DNA of 64,000 nt, taken from positions 76,094-140,093 of the forward strand of contig JBDNHI010000014.1 in NCBI GenBank assembly GCA_041694635.1, written 5' to 3'. This document shows, in pieces, positions 44,628-54,254 of the stretch. The notes under the pieces were generated by a model. The model was not told where the DNA came from, did not search any database, and worked only from the letters and a program-made list of their open reading frames with translations. The first letter of the stretch is position 1. Every line of letters starts with the position of its first letter. A program made the position numbers and the translations under genes. Source of the stretch: UBA969 sp041694635 (GTDB taxonomy: Bacteria; Planctomycetota; Planctomycetia; Gemmatales; Gemmataceae).

Positions 44628-45196
44628 CCTGTAATAACTGCCTATTTTTTAAGCAGTTTTCCCTAAAACAAGCATTTGAAAACTTTCTGCTCAGCCGCTT
44701 TTAAATCTTCTTTAAAAACTCGCTTAACCCTAACACTTTCACTTTAAACCTTCGATATCATAGCGTATGTATGGTTTTTAGCTTTATTAATTGGGGACTT
44801 ACAAAGGGTCACAGAATGAAGCATAAATTTTTTATGTATGTGATTTTAAATTTTGGCACAAGGTTTGCTTGTTTAAAACTTAATTAACGAAACTTCTTTT
44901 GCTTTAAGAGGTTCATTAATAAAAAGGGAACTTTAAAACTAGGGGGCTTTGATTATGATTAACCAGATTTCCTTTATAACTAAAGTTCCAAGCCTCAGAT
45001 TTCATATTGGTTTAAAGTTTATGATTTTTAATAGTGCAGGGAAACTTTATTTACTTAACAAATGTGCTTCAAAGTTGGCGAAAAATGAAAAATGGCAAAT
45101 TAAACAATTACATCAATTACCAAGTTGGTGTTTCAACTAATTTTGTAACCTACCTTAATTTTAATCTCTTTAATTTCTTTTGCTTATGAGGTTTCT
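44628..45196 (+). other. Intergenic region with one weak short frame (44955-45140)
   Basis: The DNA is very A+T rich. One short frame, ATG at 44955 with AGGGGG eight bases ahead, would encode 61 residues (MINQISFITKVPSLRFHIGL then Lys/Leu-rich). Its composition is what A+T-rich DNA gives by chance, so I hold it at low confidence. No terminator or hairpin stands out. Confidence 0.3.
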
Positions 45197-45700
45197 ATGG
45201 TCAATTTATTTAAGTTCTTCTCTTGGGCTACGATTGTTTCTGGGTTAGGTCTTGTTTTTACGGAAGGCCCAGAGGCGATTTCCGATATTTTTGATACGGA
45301 AGCCAGTAAGTCTAAGATGGAGAATTTCCGCATTGCCTTTGAGGAAATGACCATTAGAGATCATAAGATTGTACAGCGTTTAAATTTAAAAACTCAGATT
45401 TTTAACGCTTTCAAAAATCGTGAAATTACTATCCAAGAAGCTGCAAGTTGTTTCCAACATCTCGTCTTATATAGTGATCCAAGCACTGAAATTATACTTC
45501 CAGAATTTGAAAATTATAGCCCTAACCTTAGAGCTTGCTTGGGTCTACTCTTGTGGCTTAATGACCCTGCTTTTGTTGGTAATGATCTTGAAATCAAAAT
45601 AAATGATTTTCGCTCGGTTGTTAATACTGCCAAGTTGGGTAATTATCATTTAGAGTTACCTAAACCTAATGCTAAGCTTTTGTCTGACTTTATTTATTAG
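45197..45700 (+). CDS. Hypothetical protein
   Basis: 167 residues. The N-terminus has one moderately hydrophobic stretch (LFKFFSWATIVSGLGLVF) that could be a membrane anchor or uncleaved signal; the rest is soluble and mostly helical (MENFRIAFEEMTIRDHKIVQRLNLKTQIF, then EITIQEAASCFQHLVLY). No family recognised. It has a ribosome-binding-like GAGG ahead. It stands alone between two A+T-rich gaps. Confidence 0.6.
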   Translation: MVNLFKFFSWATIVSGLGLVFTEGPEAISDIFDTEASKSKMENFRIAFEEMTIRDHKIVQRLNLKTQIFNAFKNREITIQEAASCFQHLVLYSDPSTEIILPEFENYSPNLRACLGLLLWLNDPAFVGNDLEIKINDFRSVVNTAKLGNYHLELPKPNAKLLSDFIY

Positions 45701-45888
45701 ATGGTTAGATAGTTAAAAATTTTAAAATCCTTCACTATTTACCCTAGGTTAAGTCAAAGCATTTAAAAACCCTTCTTTTGATAGAGATTTTCGAGTATTG
45801 CGATATTGTCACAGTACCTAAATACCAGTAATGTTGGGTGGTAATCATTTAAGCAAAAGCTGGTATTTCTATTTCAGGTCAAAGGTAC

Positions 45889-46653
45889 ATGACAAAAAAA
45901 TCTGGGCATTACCTGGCTCTTTCTCCCTACCGAAGACTTGTTCTCGATCTGATGCATTTTAGTGGGCAAATTCCGGTTGCGACCGTGGAACGGAAAATGT
46001 CCTTATCTTCGGTTAAAATTGCTAGACAAATGAACCCAGATAAACCTAGTTGGACAAGTATTTTTGCAAAAGCCTATGGCTTGGTTACGAACGATTTCCC
46101 AGAATTACGAAGAAGTTTTGTCAATTTCCCTTGGCCTAGATTTTACGAACACCCGTACAGCATTGCTTCAATTAATGTCGAGCGGGTTGTAGATAACGAA
46201 AACATTGTTTTATATGGGTATGTTCGCGCTCCAGAAAATCGTACCCTTGCTGAAATCGATGAAATTATTAGGCACCATAAGGAAGACCCAATCGAACAAG
46301 TGCGTTCTTACACTAGGACGAAACCATTAACTTTTTTGCCTGCCTTCATCCGCAAATTTGTTTGGTGGTATACCTTAAATGTTCAAGGTAATCTTAGGTG
46401 TCATAACTTTGGTACTTTTGCAATCTCTTCCGTTTCTTCAATGGGGGCTGGCCTTTTAACCCTTATGCCTATTCTTTCTACCCAGTTGCATTACGGTATG
46501 CTTGATAAAGAAAACAACTTAGATGTTAGGCTAACTTTTGACCACCGGGTTTTAGATGGAGCTACCGCTGCAAGGGCCTTAGCTGCACTTGAGGAAACAA
46601 TGAAAACAGTTTTAGTTCGAGAGATGGGAACAGAAAAAAGGATGGCTGCATAA
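45889..46653 (+). CDS. E2-like acyltransferase catalytic domain protein without lipoyl domain
   Basis: 254 residues forming the catalytic fold of 2-oxoacid dehydrogenase E2/chloramphenicol acetyltransferase. The active-site motif is intact as LTFDHRVLDGATAARAL (about 223-239), with the His and Asp of DHRxLDG. The usual N-terminal lipoyl and E1/E3-binding domains are absent and there are no dehydrogenase genes nearby. It starts with MTKKSGHYLALSPYRRLVLDLMHF. This looks like a stand-alone acyltransferase of the CoA-dependent type; a substrate cannot be inferred. A quorum- or lipid-linked function is not excluded. Confidence 0.8.
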   Translation: MTKKSGHYLALSPYRRLVLDLMHFSGQIPVATVERKMSLSSVKIARQMNPDKPSWTSIFAKAYGLVTNDFPELRRSFVNFPWPRFYEHPYSIASINVERVVDNENIVLYGYVRAPENRTLAEIDEIIRHHKEDPIEQVRSYTRTKPLTFLPAFIRKFVWWYTLNVQGNLRCHNFGTFAISSVSSMGAGLLTLMPILSTQLHYGMLDKENNLDVRLTFDHRVLDGATAARALAALEETMKTVLVREMGTEKRMAA

Positions 46654-46849
46654 AACTGTTACAATCAACATTATTAATCTAATTATTTTAAATTCATTCT
46701 TAGAACTATCCTACTTCACTTCTTTTTTTCCCTTCGCTGATACAACCGGCCCTTCTTTTTGAAATTTTTTCAATTTTAATTAAAGTTTTAACCACCTTTA
46801 TGTCGGGCGTGGGGCACATTGTTCCTATAGCAGTTAGCTAGCATTGGGT

Positions 46850-47959
46850 ATGGCTAACGAAGCCTTCAGAATTACTTTTATGCAAAAAACTAATATGGAA
46901 ACATTCTGGTCATTTATTGTTTCTTTCTGGGTCGATGGGGTAGGAATTGGGCAAGTCCCACCTGCTATTTTAGGCAGGCACCAGTTCGAGCGGGTGAATC
47001 GGAAACTGCACGGCAAGCTAATCGATTACACGAATAACCACGGTAAAGACAACCGTATTTTTTCATCTTCTCTAAATCAAAAACGCGATTTGTATGTTTA
47101 CTTACCTCCGGGTTATGATCCTTCTAAGAAATATCCTTTTGCTATTTTTCTACACGGCGCAGCACAAGACGAAGAATTTTTCTTCCAATCTCAGGTCGAT
47201 CAATTTGACCAATCGATTAAAGATGGCAGACTTGAACCCGTTATTATTGTTGCACCAGATGGCAGTATGTTTGGCAGGGCAAGCTTACATAAGCCTGCTA
47301 CTTTTTGGGCTAATTCTAAAGCGGGGAACTTTGAAGATTATGTTATGGAAGATGTTTATGATTTTATGATGGAAAATTATCCCATCAAACCAGAACGCGA
47401 TTACCACGCTTTGCTTGGACCCTCTATGGGTGGGTCTGCTTCTTTTGCTTTGGGGATTAAGCATCGTGACCGTTTCAAAATCGCTATTGCTTTTATGCCT
47501 TTACTAAACCTTCGATATGTCGATGGTAATGGTGATTACCAAGGAAAGTATGTACCCGAAGCTTGGTCTTTTCGATCTAAAATGAAAAGTAACGAACCTT
47601 TAGGAAGAAGAAAGTTTTTCATTCTAAGGTTTGGTACTTTATACCGGCCTCTTTTTGGCCTTGGCAACCAAGCTCTTAGTGGCCTGAGTGCTATCAACCC
47701 TATTGAACTTATGGAAGCATACGATTTAAAGAACGATGAAATGGATCTTTACATTTCCTATGGGGGCAAAGATGAATTCCATATTCCTAATCAAGTTGAA
47801 AGTTTTTTAGAAGTTGCAAAAAAACGCGGCATTCATATCACGGTCGATTACGACCCCAATGGCAGGCACGACTTAAAGAGTGGCAATGAAGCTGTGCCTA
47901 AAGCTTTAGATTGGGTTCAAAAGACTTTCCAATGTCTTAAAACTGCAGCGGCTCCTTGA
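46850..47959 (+). CDS. Esterase-D-like alpha/beta hydrolase (paralogue of 54255-55316)
   Basis: 369 residues with the ATG at 46850; no clear ribosome-binding site, so other starts (46880, 46895) are possible. It belongs to the putative esterase/feruloyl-esterase-like group: RDLYVYLPPGYDPSKKYPF, oxyanion-side FLHGAAQDEEFF, nucleophile elbow GPSMGGSASFALG, and late Asp/His in DEFHIPNQVESFLEVAK and GRHDLKSG. It shares layout and many residues with the second esterase of this window (IDYTN(Y/N)..KDNRI near the start, GKYEDFIV). The N-terminus does not look like a standard signal peptide, unlike its paralogue. The likely target is an ester bond in plant or algal polysaccharide or lipid. Confidence 0.8.
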   Translation: MANEAFRITFMQKTNMETFWSFIVSFWVDGVGIGQVPPAILGRHQFERVNRKLHGKLIDYTNNHGKDNRIFSSSLNQKRDLYVYLPPGYDPSKKYPFAIFLHGAAQDEEFFFQSQVDQFDQSIKDGRLEPVIIVAPDGSMFGRASLHKPATFWANSKAGNFEDYVMEDVYDFMMENYPIKPERDYHALLGPSMGGSASFALGIKHRDRFKIAIAFMPLLNLRYVDGNGDYQGKYVPEAWSFRSKMKSNEPLGRRKFFILRFGTLYRPLFGLGNQALSGLSAINPIELMEAYDLKNDEMDLYISYGGKDEFHIPNQVESFLEVAKKRGIHITVDYDPNGRHDLKSGNEAVPKALDWVQKTFQCLKTAAAP

Positions 47960-48140
47960 TTAATTTATGCTACTCCTTGCCCCAAGAAGAACCCTATTCT
48001 TCGGAATTTTTTGCCACTTTTCATTCATCACCTCTCTTAGTTTTGACTTACCATCTTTCTTGTTGTAATTCACGGTAGCTGTAACGATACTATTCATTAT
48101 GAATTTATAATGACTAATGCTTTTATTGGGCAATTTGCAA

Positions 48141-50132
48141 ATGCTAAAATCTTTGAGAATTTTCTGGCTCTTATTATTACTCTGTTTCATTTTCTTTTCA
48201 GAAAAATATTGTGTTGCAGATGAGCAACCCCCTTTGCTTACTCCGGACCAAATTAAAAACTTTATGGCGAAACTTGCCACCTTCGTTGGGGATAACCATA
48301 TCCGGACTAACAAAGATTCGATGCAGCATGGCATGACTTATGAATATAGAGATATGCGTAAAGAAAAAGCTCCCGAATGTTTTGTTCAGGGCGAAGCTCT
48401 TGACACTATGCACGATGGAGCTTGGTTTGGATCTGCTTTAGTTAATGCCAGCCTTGCAACGGGAGGACTTTTTTTGGGTGAACCGGTGTACCGCAATTTA
48501 CTAGAAAAAAATGTACTTCCCTTTTACTGTAGAATTCTCAACCATTCCGATAAAATCTTTTCCTCTAAAACCAACCATGCCAGGCCTTCTTCTCAAAAAC
48601 TTTGGAGTCAAAGTAAAGAATGGCTTTTTCAAGAAGGGGAGAAAGGTTTTGTTCCTTACTGGTGGGATGATGGTGGCTCGGTAAGTTTAGAGCGAATGCG
48701 AGATAAAAACCCACTTCCTGCTTTTCCTTCTTTTGATCAATTCTTGCAAGATAAAATCCCTAATCCAAACTTCGTGCTTTCTGGGTACTCGCTTGGGTCT
48801 TCTAACCACCTTGCCCAAGACCTTGGGGTTTTATTACAACTCTCTTGGCTTTATTATCGCAATTACAAAGGGATGGATGGCGATTGTTTTCGTACCGAGC
48901 TTTCCGACTCTGCAAAAAATCTCCAAGCTTCTAGAATGCGTCACCACGGCCATATTCCTATGTGTGATGCCCCTGCAGCTTTGGTTCTTGCTGACCCTGC
49001 CTTCCTTAGATTAGTGCCCGATGCTTCAATTTTTAATCTCAAACTTTTAAATAACCATTATTCTCAGGCCTTGGCACCTGTTAATTTTGATCAAAAATAC
49101 AGCACGCCTGGTTTTGCTGATGAGCAGCAATACCTTTACTACTCTGCAATTGCAAGGCACGGGAAACTGCCAAAAGCTGCAGCTTTTAAACTTGTTTACG
49201 ATGCCTACACCCAGCCGAAACTCTACAAATTTTACTCCGATGATTTAGAAGTACAGGCAGGGATTAATCGTTTCGACCTTCACCCGATTTATTATCAGGC
49301 AGGTAAGCCGATGGATTACCGGTCGGAAAGGAAAGGGCCATCGGGAAAGCCACGCCCTACGGGTTCGCGCTTTGGGCCACAAAATATGGTGCAATCTGCT
49401 TTGGCTTTGCAGGCGCTACAACATTTTCCTGATCTTTGGGATTCTTCTATCGAGGTCCTTTATCCAAAAATAGCACGGGTCGAAATTCTAGATCCCGTTT
49501 TAAATACTAACCATCTTAAACCAACCCAATTAAAGCTTGGTAATTCGGTATTGATACTTAGTGCAACCCAAACTTCTTTATTAATCAAAGCAACCATACC
49601 TGCTTCAACTCAAAAAATCTTATTAGTTCAAACGAATAATCCTAATCAACTAGGTTGCAGTTTAGAGATTAATAAAGAAGGGAAGTTAGAAGCTAGAAAT
49701 TTTCTGGGCCAAATTTTAAAGGGTAAGTTTAATTCTTCCCTAAATAATGATTCAAGAACCATTGATGTTGAAATTCCTACTTCTGTTATTAAAACTCAAA
49801 TCCCTTGGATGAATTGCATCGAACTATCCAAGTATTCTTTTAAAATAGAAAATGATGCGATAGATTTTATTTTAACCACTAACTCTCAATCCGTTAAAAT
49901 ATCTCTAGAGCGAGAAGTAACCCACGGTCTTGCAAACTGGTATAAGATATTTAATTCGAAGGGGTTTATTCCCACCGCATTAGATTCGGGTTCCGACTGG
50001 GATTTCTATTCTGATACGGGTGGTTATGCTCATTTGATATCAGCTTGTTCGCAGTATTTAAATTACTTACAAGGTAAAAGAGATTGGGAATTGTTAGAAA
50101 TTCCAACCTTCATCGAACCCATCAAAAAGTAG
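48141..50132 (+). CDS. Large secreted hypothetical protein, possibly alpha/alpha-toroid
   Basis: 663 residues from the ATG at 48141 with a signal peptide (SLRIFWLLLLLCFIFFSEKYCVA). I do not recognise a family with certainty. Aromatic- and His-rich motifs (MTYEYRDMRKEKAPECFVQGEALDTMHDGAWFG near 65-97; FVPYWWDDGGSVSLERM; GHIPMCDAPAALVLADP) resemble those of helical-toroid polysaccharide lyases or glycosidases in style. A beta-rich C-terminal third (from about 460) follows. It is 8 bp before the transglutaminase-like gene, so likely one operon. Secreted glycan-active enzyme is an inference. Confidence 0.72.
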   Translation: MLKSLRIFWLLLLLCFIFFSEKYCVADEQPPLLTPDQIKNFMAKLATFVGDNHIRTNKDSMQHGMTYEYRDMRKEKAPECFVQGEALDTMHDGAWFGSALVNASLATGGLFLGEPVYRNLLEKNVLPFYCRILNHSDKIFSSKTNHARPSSQKLWSQSKEWLFQEGEKGFVPYWWDDGGSVSLERMRDKNPLPAFPSFDQFLQDKIPNPNFVLSGYSLGSSNHLAQDLGVLLQLSWLYYRNYKGMDGDCFRTELSDSAKNLQASRMRHHGHIPMCDAPAALVLADPAFLRLVPDASIFNLKLLNNHYSQALAPVNFDQKYSTPGFADEQQYLYYSAIARHGKLPKAAAFKLVYDAYTQPKLYKFYSDDLEVQAGINRFDLHPIYYQAGKPMDYRSERKGPSGKPRPTGSRFGPQNMVQSALALQALQHFPDLWDSSIEVLYPKIARVEILDPVLNTNHLKPTQLKLGNSVLILSATQTSLLIKATIPASTQKILLVQTNNPNQLGCSLEINKEGKLEARNFLGQILKGKFNSSLNNDSRTIDVEIPTSVIKTQIPWMNCIELSKYSFKIENDAIDFILTTNSQSVKISLEREVTHGLANWYKIFNSKGFIPTALDSGSDWDFYSDTGGYAHLISACSQYLNYLQGKRDWELLEIPTFIEPIKK

Positions 50133-50140
50133 AGGTTTTT

Positions 50141-51235
50141 ATGATCCTGAATTTGATTTTAGGGCTGTTGTTGAACCAGGCGGACGATGCCAAGAAGCCT
50201 TTGGTGACCCACTGGAAATTTGAAAATGTCGAAACGGTTTTGTTTGAAGGGGAACTTTCATTCAGAGTGAGTGGCGAAAACATCAATGTTAAAGAGTGGG
50301 GTATTTTCACCTGCAAAGCACCTGAATTACCAACCCAAAAAAATGTACAAACGAAGGTGCAGGTGTTGAACGCTAAGGCTCCACCGGTGCTGGTCCGAGA
50401 TTTCAGCCCTCTGATGCGAACCGTTTATTTAAACCGCCTTCCTGTCAAAGAGGCAATCAACAAGGATTTGATTGATGTGAAAGTATATTATCAAGCAGAG
50501 TTGATAGCGCGGAAGCTGGTTCCTGCGACTGCTGATATGCCTGTGGAAAAAGTGGAACCCTTAAAGGAACAGGAAAAAAATCTTTATCTGATGGAGTGGG
50601 GCGATGTGAAATTCAAGGATAAGGAATTTCAGACCTGGATGGAAAACAACAAGGTAATGCGCCAAGAGGGTGAACGCGATCTTGACTTTGCACGCAGGGT
50701 GTTCAGGCAGATTAATTACAAGGTGGATTTTGATCTGGCAGACAAAATGGATCGCAAATCAACTGCAGTAAGTATTATGATGAAGTCGGATGCAGGTGGC
50801 ATTTCGAATTTATTTGTTGCGATACTTCGCGCCAACAAGGTACCAGCAAGGTCTCTTTGGGGTCGTTTGGTAATGACTGCAGCAGAGATGGAAAAACAGA
50901 AGATCAAGGGGTCTAACCAGATGAGTGTACGGTGCGAGTTTTATGCTGAAGAAATCGGTTGGGTGCCTGCAGATCCTGGCTCTGCTTTATACAGTAAGAA
51001 AAATAAGATCGATCCCGATATTTGTTTTGGCATTGATTACGCCGCATTTTTTACGCAACATATTGATCCGAATATTGATGTGCACAACCCCCTGAGCAGC
51101 AAACGCCTCAATATTATCGCATTGCAAACCCCAGCTTATTGGATCACAACTCAGGCTACCTCGCTTGGGACAATCAAATATACGGAGGATTGGAAAGTGA
51201 TTAAGCGCGAGAAGAAAATCGACCCCGTAAAGTAG
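50141..51235 (+). CDS. Transglutaminase-like protein lacking catalytic Cys and His
   Basis: 364 residues, ATG at 50141 with AGAGG ahead, N-terminal hydrophobic segment MILNLILGLLLNQ (weak signal). The C-terminal half has the transglutaminase-like core: LDFARRVFRQINYK..., then SDAGGISNLFVAILRANKVPARSLWGR, and MSVRCEFYAEEIGWVPADPGSALY. Where active members have GDC-x-x-(F/H)-A-x-LF the Cys is replaced by Ala, and the HAWVEVY His is replaced by Ser; only the Asp of ADPGSAL is kept. It is therefore probably not a peptidase or cross-linker but a binding protein. It overlaps the ribosome-binding region of the secreted protein upstream and may act with it. Confidence 0.75.
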   Translation: MILNLILGLLLNQADDAKKPLVTHWKFENVETVLFEGELSFRVSGENINVKEWGIFTCKAPELPTQKNVQTKVQVLNAKAPPVLVRDFSPLMRTVYLNRLPVKEAINKDLIDVKVYYQAELIARKLVPATADMPVEKVEPLKEQEKNLYLMEWGDVKFKDKEFQTWMENNKVMRQEGERDLDFARRVFRQINYKVDFDLADKMDRKSTAVSIMMKSDAGGISNLFVAILRANKVPARSLWGRLVMTAAEMEKQKIKGSNQMSVRCEFYAEEIGWVPADPGSALYSKKNKIDPDICFGIDYAAFFTQHIDPNIDVHNPLSSKRLNIIALQTPAYWITTQATSLGTIKYTEDWKVIKREKKIDPVK

Positions 51236-51283
51236 CTTCTTATCAAGAAAGTAGCTTTGTATTGCGCTGTTGTTTGCAAGCTT

Positions 51284-51673
51284 TCAGCTACTTAAGAATT
51301 TTTTTTGAGCATAAAGGCCATAGATATAAAGTACTTCGTCGCCTTTTTTAATGTCCTTAAGGGCGATGAGGAACACCTTTAAACCCTTAACGATTTTTTT
51401 AGCATTCGGCTTAAGTGAATGATTCGCCATTCCGCCTAACCCTGTGGGGATTAGTAAAAACTTACCCGCCCGAAATTTATAAGCATCTGCATAAGCGGTG
51501 CACTTATCTGCTAATGATTTTGCAGGAACCAGCACGCCTAACACTTCTAAGGATTCACCTTTTGCTATGGGAACTGCTGCAAAGATTCCTTTACCTGCAT
51601 TAGGCAAAGTTGAATCTGCAATATAAAATCTTGGGTCGGTTTCTTCTAAGATCATAAAAGTTTCTGGCAACAT
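51284..51673 (-). CDS. SET-domain protein
   Basis: 129 residues. Small bacterial SET-domain fold: GKGIFAAVPIAKGESLEVLGVLVP (SET-N), the catalytic-site motif GGMANHSLKPNAKKIV (the N-H-S-x-x-PNA block) and IKKGDEVLYIYG (the GEE/Y block at the C-terminus). SET enzymes methylate lysine side chains using S-adenosylmethionine. Short stand-alone SET proteins are common in bacteria, with mostly unknown targets. It is transcribed leftward and lies 21 bp beyond the acyltransferase gene at 51695, in the same direction, so both may form an operon. Confidence 0.82.
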   Translation of the reverse strand: MLPETFMILEETDPRFYIADSTLPNAGKGIFAAVPIAKGESLEVLGVLVPAKSLADKCTAYADAYKFRAGKFLLIPTGLGGMANHSLKPNAKKIVKGLKVFLIALKDIKKGDEVLYIYGLYAQKKFLSS

Positions 51674-51694
51674 TAAAGCCTAAGGGCAAGGATT

Positions 51695-52633
51695 CTAAGC
51701 GGCTTGCGCTTGCTTACTTTTTTTCACCGGGGGTTGATGCTTCCAACGGCGGTGCAACCAGAAATATTGTTCTGGATATTTCCGAATCATCCGTTCTAGG
51801 GCACTGGTGTAACGCTGGGTAATTGCGTGAAGCGCATCGGGCCTGCCTGCATATTCTTCGGGGTCGATTAGGTCTTCGCAGATCACTTTGTATTTCATAG
51901 GTTTGCCTATGCGGGGTACTCCGACCACCGCCATCGGAACATTAAATTCCATAGCAAGAAGGGCAATGGCTTTGTGAGTGGAGGCGGGCCTGCCAAAGAA
52001 TTGAACAAATTGACCGCGTGGGCCCGCATCTTGATCGGCTAGGGTAGCGATGGTGCCACCCGCTGCAAGGATATGGGTCATCTGTTCGAAGTCGCCTTTT
52101 TTAGCGAGGAGTTTTTGCCCAGTGCGTTCTCGGAAGTCTTTCAGAAATTTTTCGAGGTACGGGTTATCTAAAGTGCGAGCTATTGCGTGGGTGGTGAACC
52201 CAAGTAAGCCAAGAGAGAAACCTGCCATCTCCCAATTTCCTAGATGCCCGGTGACAATCATCAGGGGGCGTTTTTTTAAGAGGGCTTCAACTATGATTGG
52301 GTTATCGCCTAGGTCGAGGAAGTCCCGCCAGGTGCGATTATTCATAATTCTGGGCAGATGAACAATTTCGATGAGAAGAGTACAAAAATGTTGGAGAACT
52401 TTGCGCACAATCTTATCGCGTTTATGATAATCATTAACCAATTCAGGAAATGCGAGAGTAAGATTATCGTGGGCGACTTGTCGATGCCGTTTATCCAGTT
52501 GGTAAATAAGCCAAGCGAGGCCTGTGGCGAAGGATTTTCCTGTTTCGAGAGGAATGGCTTGTATAGCGCAGACGAACAGCCGAACTAAGAGATAAATAAA
52601 GTAATTGAGCAGGGGTATTTCTTTTTTTGCCAC
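51695..52633 (-). CDS. LpxL/HtrB-type lipid A acyltransferase family protein
   Basis: 312 residues starting at a GTG (52633; AAGGGAT 7 bases ahead). An N-terminal membrane helix (YFIYLLVRLFVCAIQAIPL) leads a cytoplasmic catalytic domain with the LPLAT HxxxxE motif in VTGHLGNWEMAGF and the NXXXE/R-type blocks later (KGDFEQMT..., LADQDAGPRGQFVQFFGRPAST, MAVVGVPRIGK). The late acyltransferases LpxL/LpxM add acyl chains to Kdo-lipid IV(A). Its presence suggests a Gram-negative-type lipid A outer membrane in this planctomycete; a more general lipid substrate remains possible. Confidence 0.88.
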   Translation of the reverse strand: MAKKEIPLLNYFIYLLVRLFVCAIQAIPLETGKSFATGLAWLIYQLDKRHRQVAHDNLTLAFPELVNDYHKRDKIVRKVLQHFCTLLIEIVHLPRIMNNRTWRDFLDLGDNPIIVEALLKKRPLMIVTGHLGNWEMAGFSLGLLGFTTHAIARTLDNPYLEKFLKDFRERTGQKLLAKKGDFEQMTHILAAGGTIATLADQDAGPRGQFVQFFGRPASTHKAIALLAMEFNVPMAVVGVPRIGKPMKYKVICEDLIDPEEYAGRPDALHAITQRYTSALERMIRKYPEQYFWLHRRWKHQPPVKKSKQAQAA

Positions 52634-52826
52634 GGGATCTATCCCTTAAAACAACCAAAAACTAATAAAATTTATAAATACCATAAAGCTACCTTTTTCA
52701 GGAAGACCGCTTTTTACCCAATTTCACCTTTGGCATTGGTCTTCTAATTCGAGTAGATTGTACTTATATGGGCAACGCCCTTAATTCTTCACTTTGGTTT
52801 TTTAATGTTACAAGGAGACAAAAATT

Positions 52827-54203
52827 ATGGCAACAAGTAGCAAAATTAGCATCTCACGCAGAGATGTTTTAAAATCTTCTGGGGTTGCTGCTACCGCATT
52901 AGCAGCTATGAATGTTCCGGGTGTTTATGCTTGGGAAAGCAATACGGTTCAAGTTGCATTGGTTGGGTGTGGTGGTCGTGGTACAGGAGCAGCGCAAAAC
53001 GCATTATCCACTAAAAGTGGCCCGATTAAACTCACTGCGATGGCTGATGTCTTTAAAGAAAATCTTGAAAACAGTCATAATTCGATTAAAAAAGCATTTG
53101 ATAAGCAAGTTGATGTTCCTTTAGACAGGCGGTTTATTGGCTTTGATGGTTACAAGAGTGCCATGGATTCTTTAAAGCCAGGCGATGTCGTGATTCTAAC
53201 CACGCCTGTTGCTTTCCGCTGGGTGATGTTCACCTATGCAATCGAAAAAGGTTTGAATGTATTTATGGAAAAGCCAACCACGGTGGATGGCCCCGGGACC
53301 CGCAAGATGCTCGAACTTGCATCGAAGTCGGAAGCCAAGAATTTAAAAGTAGGCGTTGGCTTGATGTGCAGGCATTGTAGAGCAAGGGGCGAGTTACACG
53401 ATCGAATCAAGGGTGGGGAAATTGGTGATATTACCCTGCTACGGGCTTATCGAGTTGCTGGGCCAACTGGCAGTGCGTTTGTAAAGCCAAAACCAGAAAA
53501 TATGAATGAGACCTTGTATCAGATCAAGAATTTCCACGGCTTCCTTTGGGCCAGTGGTGGTGCTTATTCCGACTTCCTTATTCATAACATTGATGAATCT
53601 TGCTGGATGAAGGACGCTTGGCCTATTGAAGCCAAGGGATACGGGGGCAGGCATTATCGAGGTGATTATGTCGATCAGAATTTTGATTCCTACACCACCG
53701 AATTTACTTTCGCTGATGGGGCTAAACTGATTCTTGAAGGCCGTTATATGTCCGATTGCGATCAAGAATTCGCCAGTTACGCTCACGGTACAAAAGGTTC
53801 TGCTGTGATTTCCGCACGGGGGCATTGGCCTGCCAATGCACGAATGTTTAAGAATAATTCGATGGTCGCTGCTAATGAAGTTTGGCGCTACACCAAGGAA
53901 GATCTTAACCCCTACCAGTTAGAATGGGATCATCTGATTGAAGCCATTCGTCAGGATAAGAAGCATAACGAATGCCGTCGTGGTGCGGAAGCAAGTTTGG
54001 TAACATCGATGGGTCGAATGGCGTGCCATACAGGGAAGATTATTACTTATGATGAGATATTAAATTGCGAACATGAGTTTGCACCCAACTTGGATAAATT
54101 ATCGTTAGAAGGTCCAGCGCCATTGGTTGCAGATAAGAATGGCAAATATCCAATTCCACAGCCAGGGAAGTTCATTCGACCAAAGCGTGAGTACCAAAGT
54201 TAA
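52827..54203 (+). CDS. Gfo/Idh/MocA family oxidoreductase, Tat-exported
   Basis: 458 residues with a twin-arginine leader (ISISRRDVLKSSGVAATALAAM). NAD-binding Gly-rich motif VALVGCGGRGTGAAQNAL (about 42-59), the EKP motif in VFMEKPTTVDGP and the catalytic-domain HNIDESCWMKDAWP (His/Asp). The family acts on sugar derivatives; this is the second member in the window and belongs to the group with AHGTKGSAVISARGHWPANARMF. No obvious operon partners: the acyltransferase diverges and the esterase converges. Confidence 0.88.
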   Translation: MATSSKISISRRDVLKSSGVAATALAAMNVPGVYAWESNTVQVALVGCGGRGTGAAQNALSTKSGPIKLTAMADVFKENLENSHNSIKKAFDKQVDVPLDRRFIGFDGYKSAMDSLKPGDVVILTTPVAFRWVMFTYAIEKGLNVFMEKPTTVDGPGTRKMLELASKSEAKNLKVGVGLMCRHCRARGELHDRIKGGEIGDITLLRAYRVAGPTGSAFVKPKPENMNETLYQIKNFHGFLWASGGAYSDFLIHNIDESCWMKDAWPIEAKGYGGRHYRGDYVDQNFDSYTTEFTFADGAKLILEGRYMSDCDQEFASYAHGTKGSAVISARGHWPANARMFKNNSMVAANEVWRYTKEDLNPYQLEWDHLIEAIRQDKKHNECRRGAEASLVTSMGRMACHTGKIITYDEILNCEHEFAPNLDKLSLEGPAPLVADKNGKYPIPQPGKFIRPKREYQS

Positions 54204-54222
54204 TTAGTAATCAATAAATAAG

Positions 54223-54246
54223 CCCCACAGGATGAAACCTGTGGGG
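54223..54246. terminator. Bidirectional terminator
   Basis: CCCCACAGG / CCTGTGGGG, a perfect 9-bp stem with a 6-base loop, followed by TTTATTTTTTA on the + strand and with A+T-rich sequence on the other side. It ends the oxidoreductase transcript and probably also the convergent esterase transcript. Confidence 0.85.
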
Positions 54247-54254
54247 TTTATTTT

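Noticed and set aside
47960..48334. Minus-strand 124-codon frame upstream of the 663-residue secreted protein gene
   Set aside because: It overlaps the start and signal peptide of that gene, has no family features and its frame is probably open by chance.
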